Shown here: piece by piece, positions 9,098-17,398 of the stretch
How positions within the stretch are numbered: position 1 is the stretch's first letter
Layout: each line of letters opens with the position of its first letter
Source: DAOVFN01 sp964607835
Lineage (GTDB): Archaea > Aenigmatarchaeota > Aenigmatarchaeia > QMZP01
Direction: 5' to 3'
Assembly (NCBI GenBank): GCA_964607835.1
Contig: CAZSLL010000006.1
Coordinates: forward strand, 1-64,000
Length of the DNA stretch: 64,000 nucleotides
The notes under the pieces: generated by a model
The model's database searches: none
Seen by the model: only the letters and a program-made list of their open reading frames with translations
What the model was told of the DNA's origin: nothing
Position numbers and translations under genes: made by a program

Positions 9098-9762
9098 AGG
9101 GCCAGTTCATACCCTACAGCGACGAGAACCCCACAGAGAGCATGCCCCTGGTGACATGGGCGCTCATAGCAGCCAACGTTTTGGTCTTCCTGTGGAGCCT
9201 GATGGACTTTGAGGCAGTAATCACCACCTGGGGTTTCATCCCTTCCCTGTTCGTGCCCGCCACCCTGGTCACAAGCATGTTCCTTCACGGGGGCTTTGGG
9301 CACATATTCGGGAACATGCTCTTCCTGTACATATACGGGGACAACGTGGAGGACCGCTTCGGTAAGCTCAGGTTCCTTGGCTTCTACCTGGCAGCGGGCA
9401 TCTTCGCGGGCATCGTGCACTTCCTGAGCGGCCCATCTTCCATGGTGCCCACTGTGGGGGCGTCAGGTGCCATATCCGGCGTGCTTGGAGCCTACCTGGC
9501 CATGTTCCCAAAGGTCAAGGTCAGGACCATCGGCCCCTACTTCATCATGCTGAGAATCCAGGCCTCTGTGCTCATCGGCATATGGTTCGTCATGCAGCTC
9601 CTGCTCGGTGCATTCAGCGTTCTTGGGTTCGGCTCGGGCATAGCATTCTTCGCACACATAGGGGGCTTCGTGTTCGGCTACATAGCAGGGAGAATCTACA
9701 ACAAGAAGCGCCCAAAAAAAGCCCCAAGGCATGTAATGGGCTTCTTCCCTGTGAGCAAATAG
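9094..9762 (+). CDS. Rhomboid-family intramembrane serine protease
   Basis: Protein of 222 residues with about six transmembrane helices. The rhomboid landmarks are present in order: HGGFGHIFGNMLF (the conserved H..GN loop/helix 2), GASGAISG (catalytic serine), and HIGGFVFG (catalytic histidine). These enzymes cleave transmembrane helices of client proteins. The start at 9094 overlaps the preceding gene. The 3' end runs straight into a tandem repeat array that contains an assembly gap. Confidence 0.93.
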   Translation: MKGQFIPYSDENPTESMPLVTWALIAANVLVFLWSLMDFEAVITTWGFIPSLFVPATLVTSMFLHGGFGHIFGNMLFLYIYGDNVEDRFGKLRFLGFYLAAGIFAGIVHFLSGPSSMVPTVGASGAISGVLGAYLAMFPKVKVRTIGPYFIMLRIQASVLIGIWFVMQLLLGAFSVLGFGSGIAFFAHIGGFVFGYIAGRIYNKKRPKKAPRHVMGFFPVSK

Positions 9763-10062
9763 GTCACGGCTTCTTCCATAGCAGCAGGCTCTCCCTGAAC
9801 CTTTTTNNNNNNNNNNNNNNNNNNNNNNNNNNNNNNNNNNNNNNNNNNNNNNNNNNNNNNNNNNNNNNNNNNNNNNNNNNNNNNNNNNNNNNNNNNNNNN
9901 NNNNNNACAGGAGCTACCGCTTCCGCAAAAACGTTCGCGAAAAATGTCACGGCTTCTTCCAGAGCAGCAGGCTCTCCCTGAACCTTTTTACAGGAGCTAC
10001 CGCTTCCGCAAAAACGTTCGCGAAAAATGTCACGGCTTCTTCCATAGCAGCAGGCTCTCCCT
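9763..10062. repeat. 83-bp tandem repeat array containing an assembly gap
   Basis: The unit begins GTCACGGCTTCTTCC, continues through AGCAGCAGGCTCTCCCTGAA and ends in CGTTCGCGAAAAAT. Units start at 9763, 9946 and 10029. The first is broken by 100 Ns (9807-9906): 44 nt on the left and 39 nt on the right add up to exactly 83. The gap therefore represents an unknown whole number of extra units. The last unit runs into the end of the DNA methylase gene, whose final 11 codons are part of the repeated sequence. Confidence 0.9.
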
Positions 10063-11205
10063 GAGCTGGCCCACCTTTTCGGTCCTGTTCCTGGTGCACC
10101 ACCTCTTGTTGAGCACTACAATCCTGTCCACATCGAAGCCCGCATCTTTGGCCATCCTGCTCAGGAGCACGTCAGATTCCACCACCCGGTCAGGGAAGCA
10201 CCCGTTTCCCACAACCAGGCCAACCCTGGCCCCGGGCCTGCACACCCTGTAGAGCTCCCTTATGCATGCCTCCATGTCCATGAGATAGGGGCATGCCTCC
10301 TGGGGCAGCCCGTTCACGGTGCCCTCGTCCAGCACATCCATGAGCCTTGCGGAGTCCCTCTCCAGCTTCTCCAGGGTGAGCCCTATGTAGGTCCTGATGG
10401 GCCTCTCCGGCATGACGCGGTTCAGGAACAGCTCATTCTCCACCTCGTAAATCCTGGTGTACTCTATCTTGTTGAGGTAGGGAGGGGAGGTTATGACAGC
10501 TGATACAGAGCCGTCCTCCAGCCTTATGGAGCGGGCGTCCCCGTATTCTGCTATGGACTTTGCATCACTTCTCTCGAAATTCCCCAGGTCTCTTATCATC
10601 CTCTTTGCCTGCCTCCTGAGCATGTCCTTCACAGGGGGCACGGGCTTCTTCCTTATCTTGAGCACTGCCCCGTCCTTGTAGAGGTAACTGGACTTGATGG
10701 CCACGTTCATGAGGGCCATGATGAGGAAATCCCTGGCCTTCTCGTCCCCTGCCCCCAGAATCAGTTTCCTGTAGAACACCACCTGCTCGAAAAGCCTGGG
10801 AGGGAAGGCCTTACTTATTATGGGCAGGGAGGGCTTCTCCCTTGGCCTCGTGTATTTCTCCTTCAGGATTAATGAGAGCTCCCTTTCCAGTGCCTTTGGG
10901 TCGTAATCCCTGGTCTTGACCCTGCTGGCGAAAACAGAGGCAGGGAGGGTGTCGAATCCCACTGAGTTCACCCCTGACTCCAGGCACGAGAGCATGGTGG
11001 TGCCTGAGCCGCAGAACGGGTCAAGGACCCAGTCCCTGCTCTCCGGGCCGAACATCTTCAGGAGCTGCATGACCAGGTCCCTGGAGAAGCCCTCCTTGTA
11101 GTAGAACCACCTGTGAACAGGGAGAGCCTTGTTGGGCACGAAGGTTGCGAGCTTACCCCACTCCGGCTTCTCCTGCACCCTGAATCCGCTCAGCTTTCCT
11201 GCCAT
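10030..11205 (-). CDS. DNA (N4-cytosine or N6-adenine) methyltransferase, orphan
   Basis: Protein of 391 residues. Near residue 60 is the SAM-binding motif DPFCGSGTT followed by GFDTLP; near residue 235 is TSPPYLNKIEY, the catalytic TSPPY motif of amino-methyltransferases (N4-cytosine type favoured). A specificity-like region lies between the two motifs. No restriction endonuclease is adjacent, so this is probably an orphan methylase. The last codons fall inside an 83-bp tandem repeat, and the gene start faces a divergent mini-gene from which it is separated by a short TATA-containing region. Confidence 0.85.
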   Translation of the reverse strand: MAGKLSGFRVQEKPEWGKLATFVPNKALPVHRWFYYKEGFSRDLVMQLLKMFGPESRDWVLDPFCGSGTTMLSCLESGVNSVGFDTLPASVFASRVKTRDYDPKALERELSLILKEKYTRPREKPSLPIISKAFPPRLFEQVVFYRKLILGAGDEKARDFLIMALMNVAIKSSYLYKDGAVLKIRKKPVPPVKDMLRRQAKRMIRDLGNFERSDAKSIAEYGDARSIRLEDGSVSAVITSPPYLNKIEYTRIYEVENELFLNRVMPERPIRTYIGLTLEKLERDSARLMDVLDEGTVNGLPQEACPYLMDMEACIRELYRVCRPGARVGLVVGNGCFPDRVVESDVLLSRMAKDAGFDVDRIVVLNKRWCTRNRTEKVGQLRESLLLWKKP

Positions 11206-11237
11206 GTTATATATTCACAGCCTGCGAAATTAATAAC

Positions 11238-11357
11238 ATGGGTGGCGATGGGGAGGACGAGAAGCAGCGCTCTTACGAGAGGAAGAAGAGGCAGTACAGG
11301 GCGGTCTACAGGAAGGGCGTGCCCTACAGGAAAGCCAACAAGAAGAAAGATGAGTAG
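11238..11357 (+). CDS. Small basic protein (39 residues)
   Basis: ATG 11238 to TAG 11357. The product MGGDGEDEKQRSY... is strongly charged, with ERKKRQYRAVYRKGVPYRK in the middle and a Lys-rich end. A TATA-like ttatata lies at about 11207 in the divergent promoter region shared with the methylase, making a leaderless or short-leader message plausible. Basic composition suggests nucleic-acid or ribosome contact, but there is no homology evidence. Confidence 0.5.
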   Translation: MGGDGEDEKQRSYERKKRQYRAVYRKGVPYRKANKKKDE

Positions 11358-11421
11358 CCAATCACGCAGGCTTTACTGATTCAGGTTCGATTTATATACA
11401 GGCGTTAACAAATTATATACC

Positions 11422-13392
11422 ATGTATGGCGGCATGAAGGCGTTACCGCTCCTTTTCCTTGGCATGGTCATACTCAGCTCGGGATGCGTCAATCTGGACC
11501 CCCAGGCTCTGGCCATGGCCAACCCGCTAATCCAGCAGTTCCTTGAGGAGCACCCGAATGCTGAGATCAAGATAACCCATTTCTCTGCCATACAGGCTGA
11601 GAACATAATTGAGCAGGTTCGTGATGAGTGCGACAACCCCTACATAGGTCCCAAGGAGCTCTACAGGGTGAACATAACAGACCCTGACACCGACCTCGTT
11701 GCGGTGGTGTGGGTGGACTGGGAGGCCAAGGCCATAGAGTGCGCATGGAAGCTCGGCACATCAGGAAAGGAGACAGACAAGCCCAGGGAGGACCAGGGCT
11801 GTGAGCACCATGCCGAGTACATGTGCAAGGCCGGCAACATATACTGGTTCGACTCATGCGGCAACAAGCAGGACAAGAAGGAGCTGTGCTCCAGTGGCTG
11901 CCAGGAGGGAAGCCGGTCCTGCTCAGGAGGAGATGGGTGCAAGTCCCACGCCGAATATAAGTGCTACGGTGACCACGTTTACTGGTTCGATTCCTGCGGT
12001 AACAAGCAGGAGAAGAAAGAGTATTGCAATGAGGGCTGCGATAATGGGTTCTGCAGGGGCATGAAGTCCTGCGAGGACATTGGCGGATACTGCGTTTACC
12101 CGATTGTCCATGAAGAAGAAAGCCCAGGCTCCTCTGTGACAGGAGAGCTCACGGGCATGGTCACCTCAGAGGCCACGGCATCCTCAACCGCCACGAGCGA
12201 CAACCTCACCTCCACCACATCGACGACCTCCTCTTCATCAGGCGGGGGCTCGTCCAGCGCGACCAGCTCATCAACAGCATCAACAGACGGCTCGTCAGTC
12301 ACATCCACCTCCACCTCATCAACATCAGGGAGCAATGATTATCCTTTGTGCAAGGACGGCCATTTCCTGACAGCTGAGTACTGGTGCCCTGACAAGGGCA
12401 TATGCTGCGCCCCGCAGGGTGTGCAGTGCGGGTCCCAGTACGAGTACAAGTGCTACGGTGACCACGTTTACTGGTTCGATTCCTGCGGCAACAAGGAGGC
12501 CAAGAAGGAGTACTGCGAGCACGGCTGCGAGAACGGGGCCTGCTTGCACGTGGAATCAGAGTGCGTGGACTCTGACGGGGGATGGAACATATTCGAGAAG
12601 GGAACATGCAAGAAGGGAGACTCAAGCCTGAGCGATCACTGCAACGCTGACGGCACTCTCACAGAGAAGTACTGCGTGAACGGTGGCATAGAGTGGAACT
12701 CCACTGCCTGCCCTGAAGGCTATGAGTGCGTGGACGCCGCTTGTGTGGAGCCTGCGCCTTCGTGCGAGGACTCTGACAATGGCCTGGATTACGGCACAGC
12801 AGGAACAGTGGAGTTCGACGGCACCACTTTCGAGGACTACTGCTCAGACGGGACCCTCGTGGAGTATTACTGCGACGGGGGTATTGTGAAGATGGATGAC
12901 AAGGTATGCGAGCACGGCTGCTCTGATGGAGCCTGTCAGTCTGAGGCCACAACAGGTTACTGCAATGACTCTGACGGAGGGAATGACTACTTCACCAGAG
13001 GGGAGGTTGACCCACACTGCGAGGAGCCATGCGGCACTTTCATTGATTCCTGCATGGACGACAATTTGACACTCATTGAATACTACTGCCTTGACGGTGA
13101 GGCAGAGACAGAGCATTACCAGTGCGAGTACGGCTGCTATGACGGCGTTTGCGTCGAGGGGCCTGATATACAGTACTGTAATGATTCTGACGGAGGTAAG
13201 GCATACGATATCGCGGGCGAGGTCATAACCTACAACGAGATGTTTAACCCGCCTGAGGTGAGCCATCCGGATATATGCTATACCGAAGTCAATGGAACCC
13301 AGTACGTTATGGAGCAGTACTGCGAGAACGGTGAGGCCCTTGAGGAGCCCCACCTCTGCCCCGGTGGCTGCTCTGAAGGCGCATGCCTTTGA
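11422..13392 (+). CDS. Large Cys-rich lipoprotein with repeated YWFDSCGNK modules
   Basis: Protein of 656 residues. A lipobox (ILSSGC) gives a lipid-anchored exterior protein. Residues ~20-115 form a domain (FLEEHPNAEIKITHF, VRDECD, YRVNITDPDTD, VVWVDW) that recurs in the lipoprotein at 19578. Three near-identical modules follow (C..HAEYxCxGxxxYWFDSCGNK then GCxxGxC), with a long Ser/Thr linker (about residues 240-310) before the third. At least four C-terminal modules contain D/NDSDGGxDY and GCxDGxC. A TATA-like tttatata at 11390 suggests a leaderless ATG at 11422; ATG 11434 is an alternative. Function unknown; probably cell-surface, disulfide-rich. Confidence 0.85.
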   Translation: MYGGMKALPLLFLGMVILSSGCVNLDPQALAMANPLIQQFLEEHPNAEIKITHFSAIQAENIIEQVRDECDNPYIGPKELYRVNITDPDTDLVAVVWVDWEAKAIECAWKLGTSGKETDKPREDQGCEHHAEYMCKAGNIYWFDSCGNKQDKKELCSSGCQEGSRSCSGGDGCKSHAEYKCYGDHVYWFDSCGNKQEKKEYCNEGCDNGFCRGMKSCEDIGGYCVYPIVHEEESPGSSVTGELTGMVTSEATASSTATSDNLTSTTSTTSSSSGGGSSSATSSSTASTDGSSVTSTSTSSTSGSNDYPLCKDGHFLTAEYWCPDKGICCAPQGVQCGSQYEYKCYGDHVYWFDSCGNKEAKKEYCEHGCENGACLHVESECVDSDGGWNIFEKGTCKKGDSSLSDHCNADGTLTEKYCVNGGIEWNSTACPEGYECVDAACVEPAPSCEDSDNGLDYGTAGTVEFDGTTFEDYCSDGTLVEYYCDGGIVKMDDKVCEHGCSDGACQSEATTGYCNDSDGGNDYFTRGEVDPHCEEPCGTFIDSCMDDNLTLIEYYCLDGEAETEHYQCEYGCYDGVCVEGPDIQYCNDSDGGKAYDIAGEVITYNEMFNPPEVSHPDICYTEVNGTQYVMEQYCENGEALEEPHLCPGGCSEGACL

Positions 13393-13452
13393 TGCCATCC
13401 GGGAATTCTTTAAATCCCTTCTCCGGGTATATATAATATCAGGTGACTAGTC

Positions 13453-13812
13453 ATGAGGCTGGAGTTTGACCTTAAACTGGCCCTTGCCGTTTTTTTGGTG
13501 GTTGGTTCAGTGGCTGCTATATCCATTTACTATGCCCTTTCCCCTGTTCAGCCGGTGGACCAGGACAGGGCGGTCTACGCGTGCATATTCCTGTGCAAGG
13601 CCGCCAGGAACCAGGGAGAGAGCCTCGCCAGGGGCCCCTGCATCTCATCAGGGTTGGACGCGTGGGAGATGACTGACTGGGTGTGCGACATAGCCCATTC
13701 CCCAAGGCAGGCCATTGACGACCAGCCCGTGAACCAATGCCCTGAATACGGGGTGACGGCGAGGCATTTCGTGGAGCTGGACCCTGAGTGCGGCCTGATA
13801 AGGGCAGTGTGA
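13453..13812 (+). CDS. Single-pass membrane protein with external Cys domain
   Basis: Protein of 119 residues. One N-terminal transmembrane helix (LALAVFLVVGSVAAISIYY) is preceded by a short basic segment, followed by an exterior domain with six cysteines (CIFLC, GPCISSG, WVCDIAHSPR, NQCPEYG, DPECG). The architecture resembles pilin-like or secreted archaeal proteins, but no cleavage motif is certain. TATA-like tatataatat at about 13430 and a GGTGA ribosome-binding sequence support the ATG at 13453. Function unknown. Confidence 0.7.
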   Translation: MRLEFDLKLALAVFLVVGSVAAISIYYALSPVQPVDQDRAVYACIFLCKAARNQGESLARGPCISSGLDAWEMTDWVCDIAHSPRQAIDDQPVNQCPEYGVTARHFVELDPECGLIRAV

Positions 13813-13874
13813 GCGGGCCGAATCCTCTTTAAAAGGTTTTTTGACCATTATTAAGAACCTGTGGAGGTGCCGGA

Positions 13875-14897
13875 ATGTTTTCTCTCGAGGCCATGGTTCA
13901 GCGCATATGCGAGCACTCCAAGCTCCCCTACGACAAGGTCAGGGGCATGATCAGCGACAAGCAGAACGAGCTCTCGGGCCTGGTGTCAGAGGAGGGAGCG
14001 GCTTACATTGTGGCGCGTGAGCTCGGGCTCAACATGATAAAGGAGACCAAGAAGCAGCTCAAAGTGAACAGCCTGGTTTCAGGCCTCCGCTCAGTGGATA
14101 TGGTGGTCAGGATTGCCAGGGTCTTCGAGGAGAGGCAGTTCGAGCGCGACGGCAAGCAGGGCTCTGTCATGAACCTCCTGGTGGGGGACGAGACAGGCAC
14201 AGTGAGGCTCTCGCTATGGAACCATGAGACAGACCTCGTCAAGGAGGGCAAGCTGAACGAGGGCGACGCGGTGAAGATATCAGGGGGCTGGGTCAAGACC
14301 GACAACCGTGACCAGCTCGAGCTAAGGCTGGGCAGGGGGAGCATAGAGAAGGTGGACCAGGAGGTGAATCTCCCGGACAGGCAGAGCATGGAGCAGTCTT
14401 CCCAGGCAGCCCGGAGGGCAAGCATAGCTGATTTCAGGGAGGGAGGAAGCTATGAGGCCAGGGCAGCCCTGGTACAGGTTTTCAGGAGGAACCCCTTCTT
14501 CACCATATGTCCCCAGTGCGAGTCCAGGATCAGGGAGAGCGACGGCAGGTTCATATGCGACGATCACGGGGAGGTCACACCAAAGTACGCCCTCGTGCTT
14601 TCCGGGATACTAGACGACGGCACAGAGAACATTCGGGCGGTCTTCTTCAGGGACATTGCAGAGAGGGTGTTCGGGAAGAATACAGAGGAGCTCAGGGAGG
14701 AAGCCCAGCAGGCCATAGACAGCATGGCTGTGTTCGATTCCGTGGACGGGCTGGGAAAAGAGTTCATATTCAGCGGAAGGGTGAAGAGGAACAGCTACAC
14801 CGAGAGCCTTGAGTTCATGGTGAACTCAGTTGAGGATATCAGCCCCAAAGAAGAGGCTCAAAGGCTGGTGTCAGAGCTCGAGAAAGCGGCAGCATGA
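13875..14897 (+). CDS. rpa: Replication protein A / single-stranded DNA-binding protein
   Basis: Protein of 340 residues. An N-terminal helical region (1-65) is followed by an OB-fold at about residues 70-160 (VFEERQFERDGKQGSVMNLL, DETGTVRLSLWN), a second OB-like region, and a zinc finger (CPQC...CDDH, about residues 213-235) typical of euryarchaeal RPA large subunits. It coats single-stranded DNA in replication and recombination, and it lies just upstream of radA, whose filament formation it affects. A TATA-like stretch near 13830 and a GGAGGTG ribosome-binding site precede the ATG. Confidence 0.9.
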   Translation: MFSLEAMVQRICEHSKLPYDKVRGMISDKQNELSGLVSEEGAAYIVARELGLNMIKETKKQLKVNSLVSGLRSVDMVVRIARVFEERQFERDGKQGSVMNLLVGDETGTVRLSLWNHETDLVKEGKLNEGDAVKISGGWVKTDNRDQLELRLGRGSIEKVDQEVNLPDRQSMEQSSQAARRASIADFREGGSYEARAALVQVFRRNPFFTICPQCESRIRESDGRFICDDHGEVTPKYALVLSGILDDGTENIRAVFFRDIAERVFGKNTEELREEAQQAIDSMAVFDSVDGLGKEFIFSGRVKRNSYTESLEFMVNSVEDISPKEEAQRLVSELEKAAA

Positions 14898-14904
14898 GCC
14901 TTAC

Positions 14905-14930
14905 CGGAATAGCGGAACAGCCCTATCCAT
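14905..14930 (+). promoter_or_regulatory. 26-bp element shared with 54611-54636, upstream of the radA-linked small gene
   Basis: CGGAATAGCGGAACAG followed by CCCTATCCAT. It matches the complement of 54611-54636 at 24 of 26 positions. It ends 4-5 nt before a TATA-like ttataaat at 14934, i.e. at the position of a BRE or upstream operator. It overlaps the extreme 3' end of the rpa region. Confidence 0.55.
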
Positions 14931-15051
14931 ACCCTTATAAATGCTCATCTCGAATTAGAGTCATACAGCTTCGCGCCGGAATGCGTGCCTGCTATTCAGG
15001 GCCTGGTAACATCGGGTTGCTGACCTGTGAAGAATGTAAGGGGAATGGAAA

Positions 15052-15277
15052 AATGCTGACCGAGACCATGTTCACGCTCGGAAGGAGATATGCTCTATCA
15101 GGAAGGGAGGCCAAGGACCTCATAATGAGGGACGCTCTCTCCAGGATGAGCCACTGGTCCAGAAAAGAGGGAGAAGACATGCACATCCTGTTCTCCTGCT
15201 TCGTGGAGGGCGCCAGGAGCGCTGAGACAGAGTACAAGCAGGGTCTTCTCAATACAGGGGAAGAACAGCCCTCTTAA
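15052..15277 (+). CDS. Small protein of unknown function before radA
   Basis: The frame is open from 14894. The promoter-like ttataaat at 14934 predicts a transcript starting near 14960, and a purine-rich GGGG sequence precedes ATG 15052, giving 74 residues (MLTETMFTLGRRYALSGREA...). ATG 14981 would add a CEECKGNG stretch resembling half of a zinc knuckle. The product is helical and charged, with no family recognised. It ends 20 nt before radA, so the two probably share a transcript and the 26-bp element upstream. Confidence 0.55.
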
Positions 15278-15296
15278 TGTATTATGGTGATTAGGA

Positions 15297-16235
15297 ATGC
15301 CTGATGATATAGGAAAGCTCGCTGGAGTCGGGGAGAAGACAGCCGAGAAGCTCCAGGAGTCAGGATACACTGACTACATGTCCATTGCCGCAGCCTCTGC
15401 CGGAGAGCTTGTGGGAAACGTTGGCGTGGGCGAGGAGACTGCCAGTAAGATAATCGCCTCTGCCAGGGACGCCCTTGATATGGGCTTCGAGACCGCCACC
15501 TCTGTTCTCAAGAAGAGAGAGCAGGTGGGAAAGATAACAACAGGCTCCAAGGCATTCGACACCCTCATGGGTGGGGGAATAGAGACCCAGGCCATAACAG
15601 AGGCTCATGGGGCCTTTGGGTCTGGCAAGTCCCAGGTGGCCCACCAGCTCGCTGTCACTGTGCAGCTTCCCAAAGACAGGGGAGGCCTGGCAGGGAACGC
15701 CATATTCATAGACACAGAAAACACATTCAGGTCAGAGAGGATAATGGAGATTGCCAAGGGCCTGGGGCTTGACCCCAAAAAGGCCCTGGAGAACATACTC
15801 GTGGCAAGGGCCTACAACTCTGACCATCAGACTCTCCTGGCTGAGAAGGCCGAGGAATTCGTGAAGAAGAACAATGTCAAGGTCATAATAGTGGACTCTC
15901 TGACCAGCGCCTTCAGGAGCGACTACACCGGAAGGGGTACCCTGGCCAACAGGCAGCAAAAGCTCAACAGGCACCTTCACACCCTTCAGAGGCTGGGTGA
16001 TGTTTACAACGCTGCTGTTTACGTGACCAACCAGGTGATGTCCAGGCCTGACATACTGTTCGGCGACCCCACGGCCCCCATAGGGGGCCACATACTGGGC
16101 CACACCGCCACCTTCAGGATTTACCTCAGGAAGAGCAAGGCAGAGAAAAGGATAGCCAAGCTCATAGATTCTCCATGCCTCCCTGACGGGGAGACTGTTT
16201 TCAAGGTAGTGACAGAGGGAATTCAGGATGTCTAA
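15297..16235 (+). CDS. radA: DNA repair and recombination protein RadA
   Basis: Protein of 312 residues. An N-terminal helix-hairpin-helix domain (residues 1-60, LAGVGEKTAEKL and VGVGEETASKI) is followed by the RecA-fold ATPase with Walker A GAFGSGKS (about 105-112), Walker B VIIVDSL (about 197), and the L2 region GHTATFRIYLRKSK. It forms the strand-exchange filament on ssDNA. The Walker A context is slightly unusual: Ala replaces the common Glu of GEFGSGKTQ, and Ser replaces the Thr. It probably forms an operon with the small gene ahead of it, downstream of rpa. Confidence 0.96.
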   Translation: MPDDIGKLAGVGEKTAEKLQESGYTDYMSIAAASAGELVGNVGVGEETASKIIASARDALDMGFETATSVLKKREQVGKITTGSKAFDTLMGGGIETQAITEAHGAFGSGKSQVAHQLAVTVQLPKDRGGLAGNAIFIDTENTFRSERIMEIAKGLGLDPKKALENILVARAYNSDHQTLLAEKAEEFVKKNNVKVIIVDSLTSAFRSDYTGRGTLANRQQKLNRHLHTLQRLGDVYNAAVYVTNQVMSRPDILFGDPTAPIGGHILGHTATFRIYLRKSKAEKRIAKLIDSPCLPDGETVFKVVTEGIQDV

Positions 16236-16243
16236 CGGAGGAG

Positions 16244-16348
16244 TCAGGACCAGCTGTCCTCATCCTCCTCCTGGTCTGTATCAAAGCCCTCTTCATCCTC
16301 GTCCGGTTCCTCATCATCCTCGTCCCAGTCCTCTTCTGCAAGGAACAT
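16244..16348 (-). CDS. Very acidic mini-protein (34 residues)
   Basis: ATG at 16348, TGA at 16244. The product (MFLAEEDWDEDDEE..., ending QEEDEDSWS) has more than half acidic residues. A TATA-like tttaaat lies about 25 nt upstream on the minus strand and a short purine run precedes the ATG. It is convergent with radA. Acidic mini-proteins of this kind could be DNA mimics or protein-interaction tails, but low sequence complexity also makes a chance frame possible. Confidence 0.45.
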   Translation of the reverse strand: MFLAEEDWDEDDEEPDEDEEGFDTDQEEDEDSWS

Positions 16349-16384
16349 GTTTCCTTATTCTCCCTGCAAGCATTTAAAGCATGA

Positions 16385-16540
16385 CCTGTTCATGCCTCCC
16401 TAAGTGCACTGCCATGAGTAATAGTGGCACACAAAATCATAGCCGCCCCTGCAGCATGCTGTGGAGCCAAGGATTGCAGGGGCTGTTCTGGGAGGCCATC
16501 TGGTCGTTGCCCACTCCCGGGGATATGGCGTCCCGGCAGC
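16385..16540 (-). ncRNA. Candidate structured RNA with its own promoter
   Basis: A strong TATA box on the minus strand (gatttttatatatc, 16557-16570) predicts a start near 16538. The downstream sequence contains three perfect nested helices: an outer 7-bp stem (16394-16400 with 16490-16496), an 8-bp stem (16446-16453 with 16475-16482), and a 5-bp hairpin (16410-16414 with 16425-16429). This is a three-way-junction-like fold without a convincing coding frame. I could not match it to RNase P RNA, SRP RNA, tRNA or a C/D guide. Confidence 0.45.
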
Positions 16541-16556
16541 CAGTGTCTGAGCGTGA

Positions 16557-16570
16557 GATATATAAAAATC
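16557..16570 (-). promoter_or_regulatory. TATA box for the candidate structured RNA
   Basis: Minus-strand reading GATTTTTATATATC, one of the strongest TATA matches in the window, located about 25 nt upstream of the predicted 5' end of the structured RNA and facing away from any protein gene start. Confidence 0.5.
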
Positions 16571-16654
16571 AAACCAGGCACTAGTATGCCGCACACGGAG
16601 GAAAGGATTTAGCCCTCTGACTGTCCCTTTAAAATTAAAAATGCCGCAGGCAAT

Positions 16655-16915
16655 CTATACGATGTCCTTCTCAGACACTATGACGAAGTCGCCCACTGAC
16701 TTGACCGCAGAGAATGGTACCAGAATCCTGTTCTTCTCGTCTGACTGGAGGTTCAGGTTGGCTGTGTGCGAGGTGCTCTCTGCCAGGGCAAGGTTTATGA
16801 GCTCGCCTGACTCTGTTATGAAGTCTATGTCTCCGATGACCCCGAACTTCTTGCCAGTCTCCTCGGAAATGAGCACCTTGCCCAAAAGGTCCTTGCTCTT
16901 TACTCTCTCTTCCAT
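16655..16915 (-). CDS. PRC-barrel domain protein
   Basis: Protein of 86 residues, essentially one PRC-barrel (VKSKDLLGKVLIS, KKFGVIGDIDFITESG, ILVPFSAVKSVGDFVIV). Archaeal stand-alone PRC-barrels have been tied to RNA processing/ribosome maturation and, in some archaea, to cell division; no clear partner is visible here. Start at ATG 16915, preceded by TATA-like sequence near 16960. It is probably monocistronic. Confidence 0.85.
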   Translation of the reverse strand: MEERVKSKDLLGKVLISEETGKKFGVIGDIDFITESGELINLALAESTSHTANLNLQSDEKNRILVPFSAVKSVGDFVIVSEKDIV

Positions 16916-17159
16916 GAAAACCCTCCTATTAAAGCAACAAAAGCATGAACTGCTCGGTATATAGCATATGGAATAAAGCTATTTAAGCTTAATGCAGACC
17001 GCATCACGCCTCCACCATGGATGCCCTTCCAATAACTCAATCCCCAGAATGCCAGCGCGTGAACAGCAATAAATAAAAACTCAGAGGAGGGGATAATTCA
17101 AATTTTATGCGCCCAAACAGTATGATTGGTCTGAATTTAAGCCTGAGCCATAGGCGGGG

Positions 17160-17240
17160 CGAGGGGGTGCAGAACCACGGAAACCGTGAGGAGGCGCACC
17201 CCCTAGGCAGGCATGAGTAGGGCCTGGCCCTGCCCTCCCG
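17160..17240. ncRNA. GC-rich structured element, possible RNA
   Basis: In an AT-rich neighbourhood, about 80 nt are strongly GC-rich and foldable: GGGGGTGC / GCACCCCC (17163-17170 with 17196-17203) enclosing CACGG-AAA-CCGTG (17176-17188), followed by GGCAGG / CCTGCC (17206-17211 with 17229-17234). A TATA-like sequence exists on the minus strand at about 17256 and a weaker one on the plus strand near 17133. It could be an RNA gene or a large terminator for the mini-gene pair upstream on the minus strand. A 71-codon minus frame crossing it looks accidental. Confidence 0.35.
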
Positions 17241-17254
17241 GAGGAGCGTCATTC

Positions 17255-17398
17255 TTATATATTTGTCGGCTTCAATATTTCAGCATCTTTCAAGAGTGAT
17301 TTCGCTTTTGTTGTTGCTTCATCCGGGTTATCCAGCATTTGACAAACCATGCTATCCCAGTTTGTGAAGGTGCAAACCGCTAGCTTATTCTGAGTCAT
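17255..17398 (-). CDS. Second mini-protein of a two-gene unit (47 residues)
   Basis: ATG 17398 follows directly on the stop codon of the upstream mini-gene. The product begins MTQNKLAVCTFTNWDSMVCQ and ends KDAEILKPTNI; it has two cysteines and predicted helices. No family recognised. The tight arrangement, with no gap between stop and start, supports real translation of both frames from one message. Confidence 0.55.
   Translation of the reverse strand: MTQNKLAVCTFTNWDSMVCQMLDNPDEATTKAKSLLKDAEILKPTNI

Noticed and set aside
9763..10062. CRISPR array
   Set aside because: The whole 83-bp unit is repeated with no variable spacer, so it is a plain tandem repeat.
17037..17252. 71-codon minus-strand frame
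   Set aside because: It crosses the GC-rich structured element and an AT-rich stretch, has no ribosome-binding site and an implausible composition.
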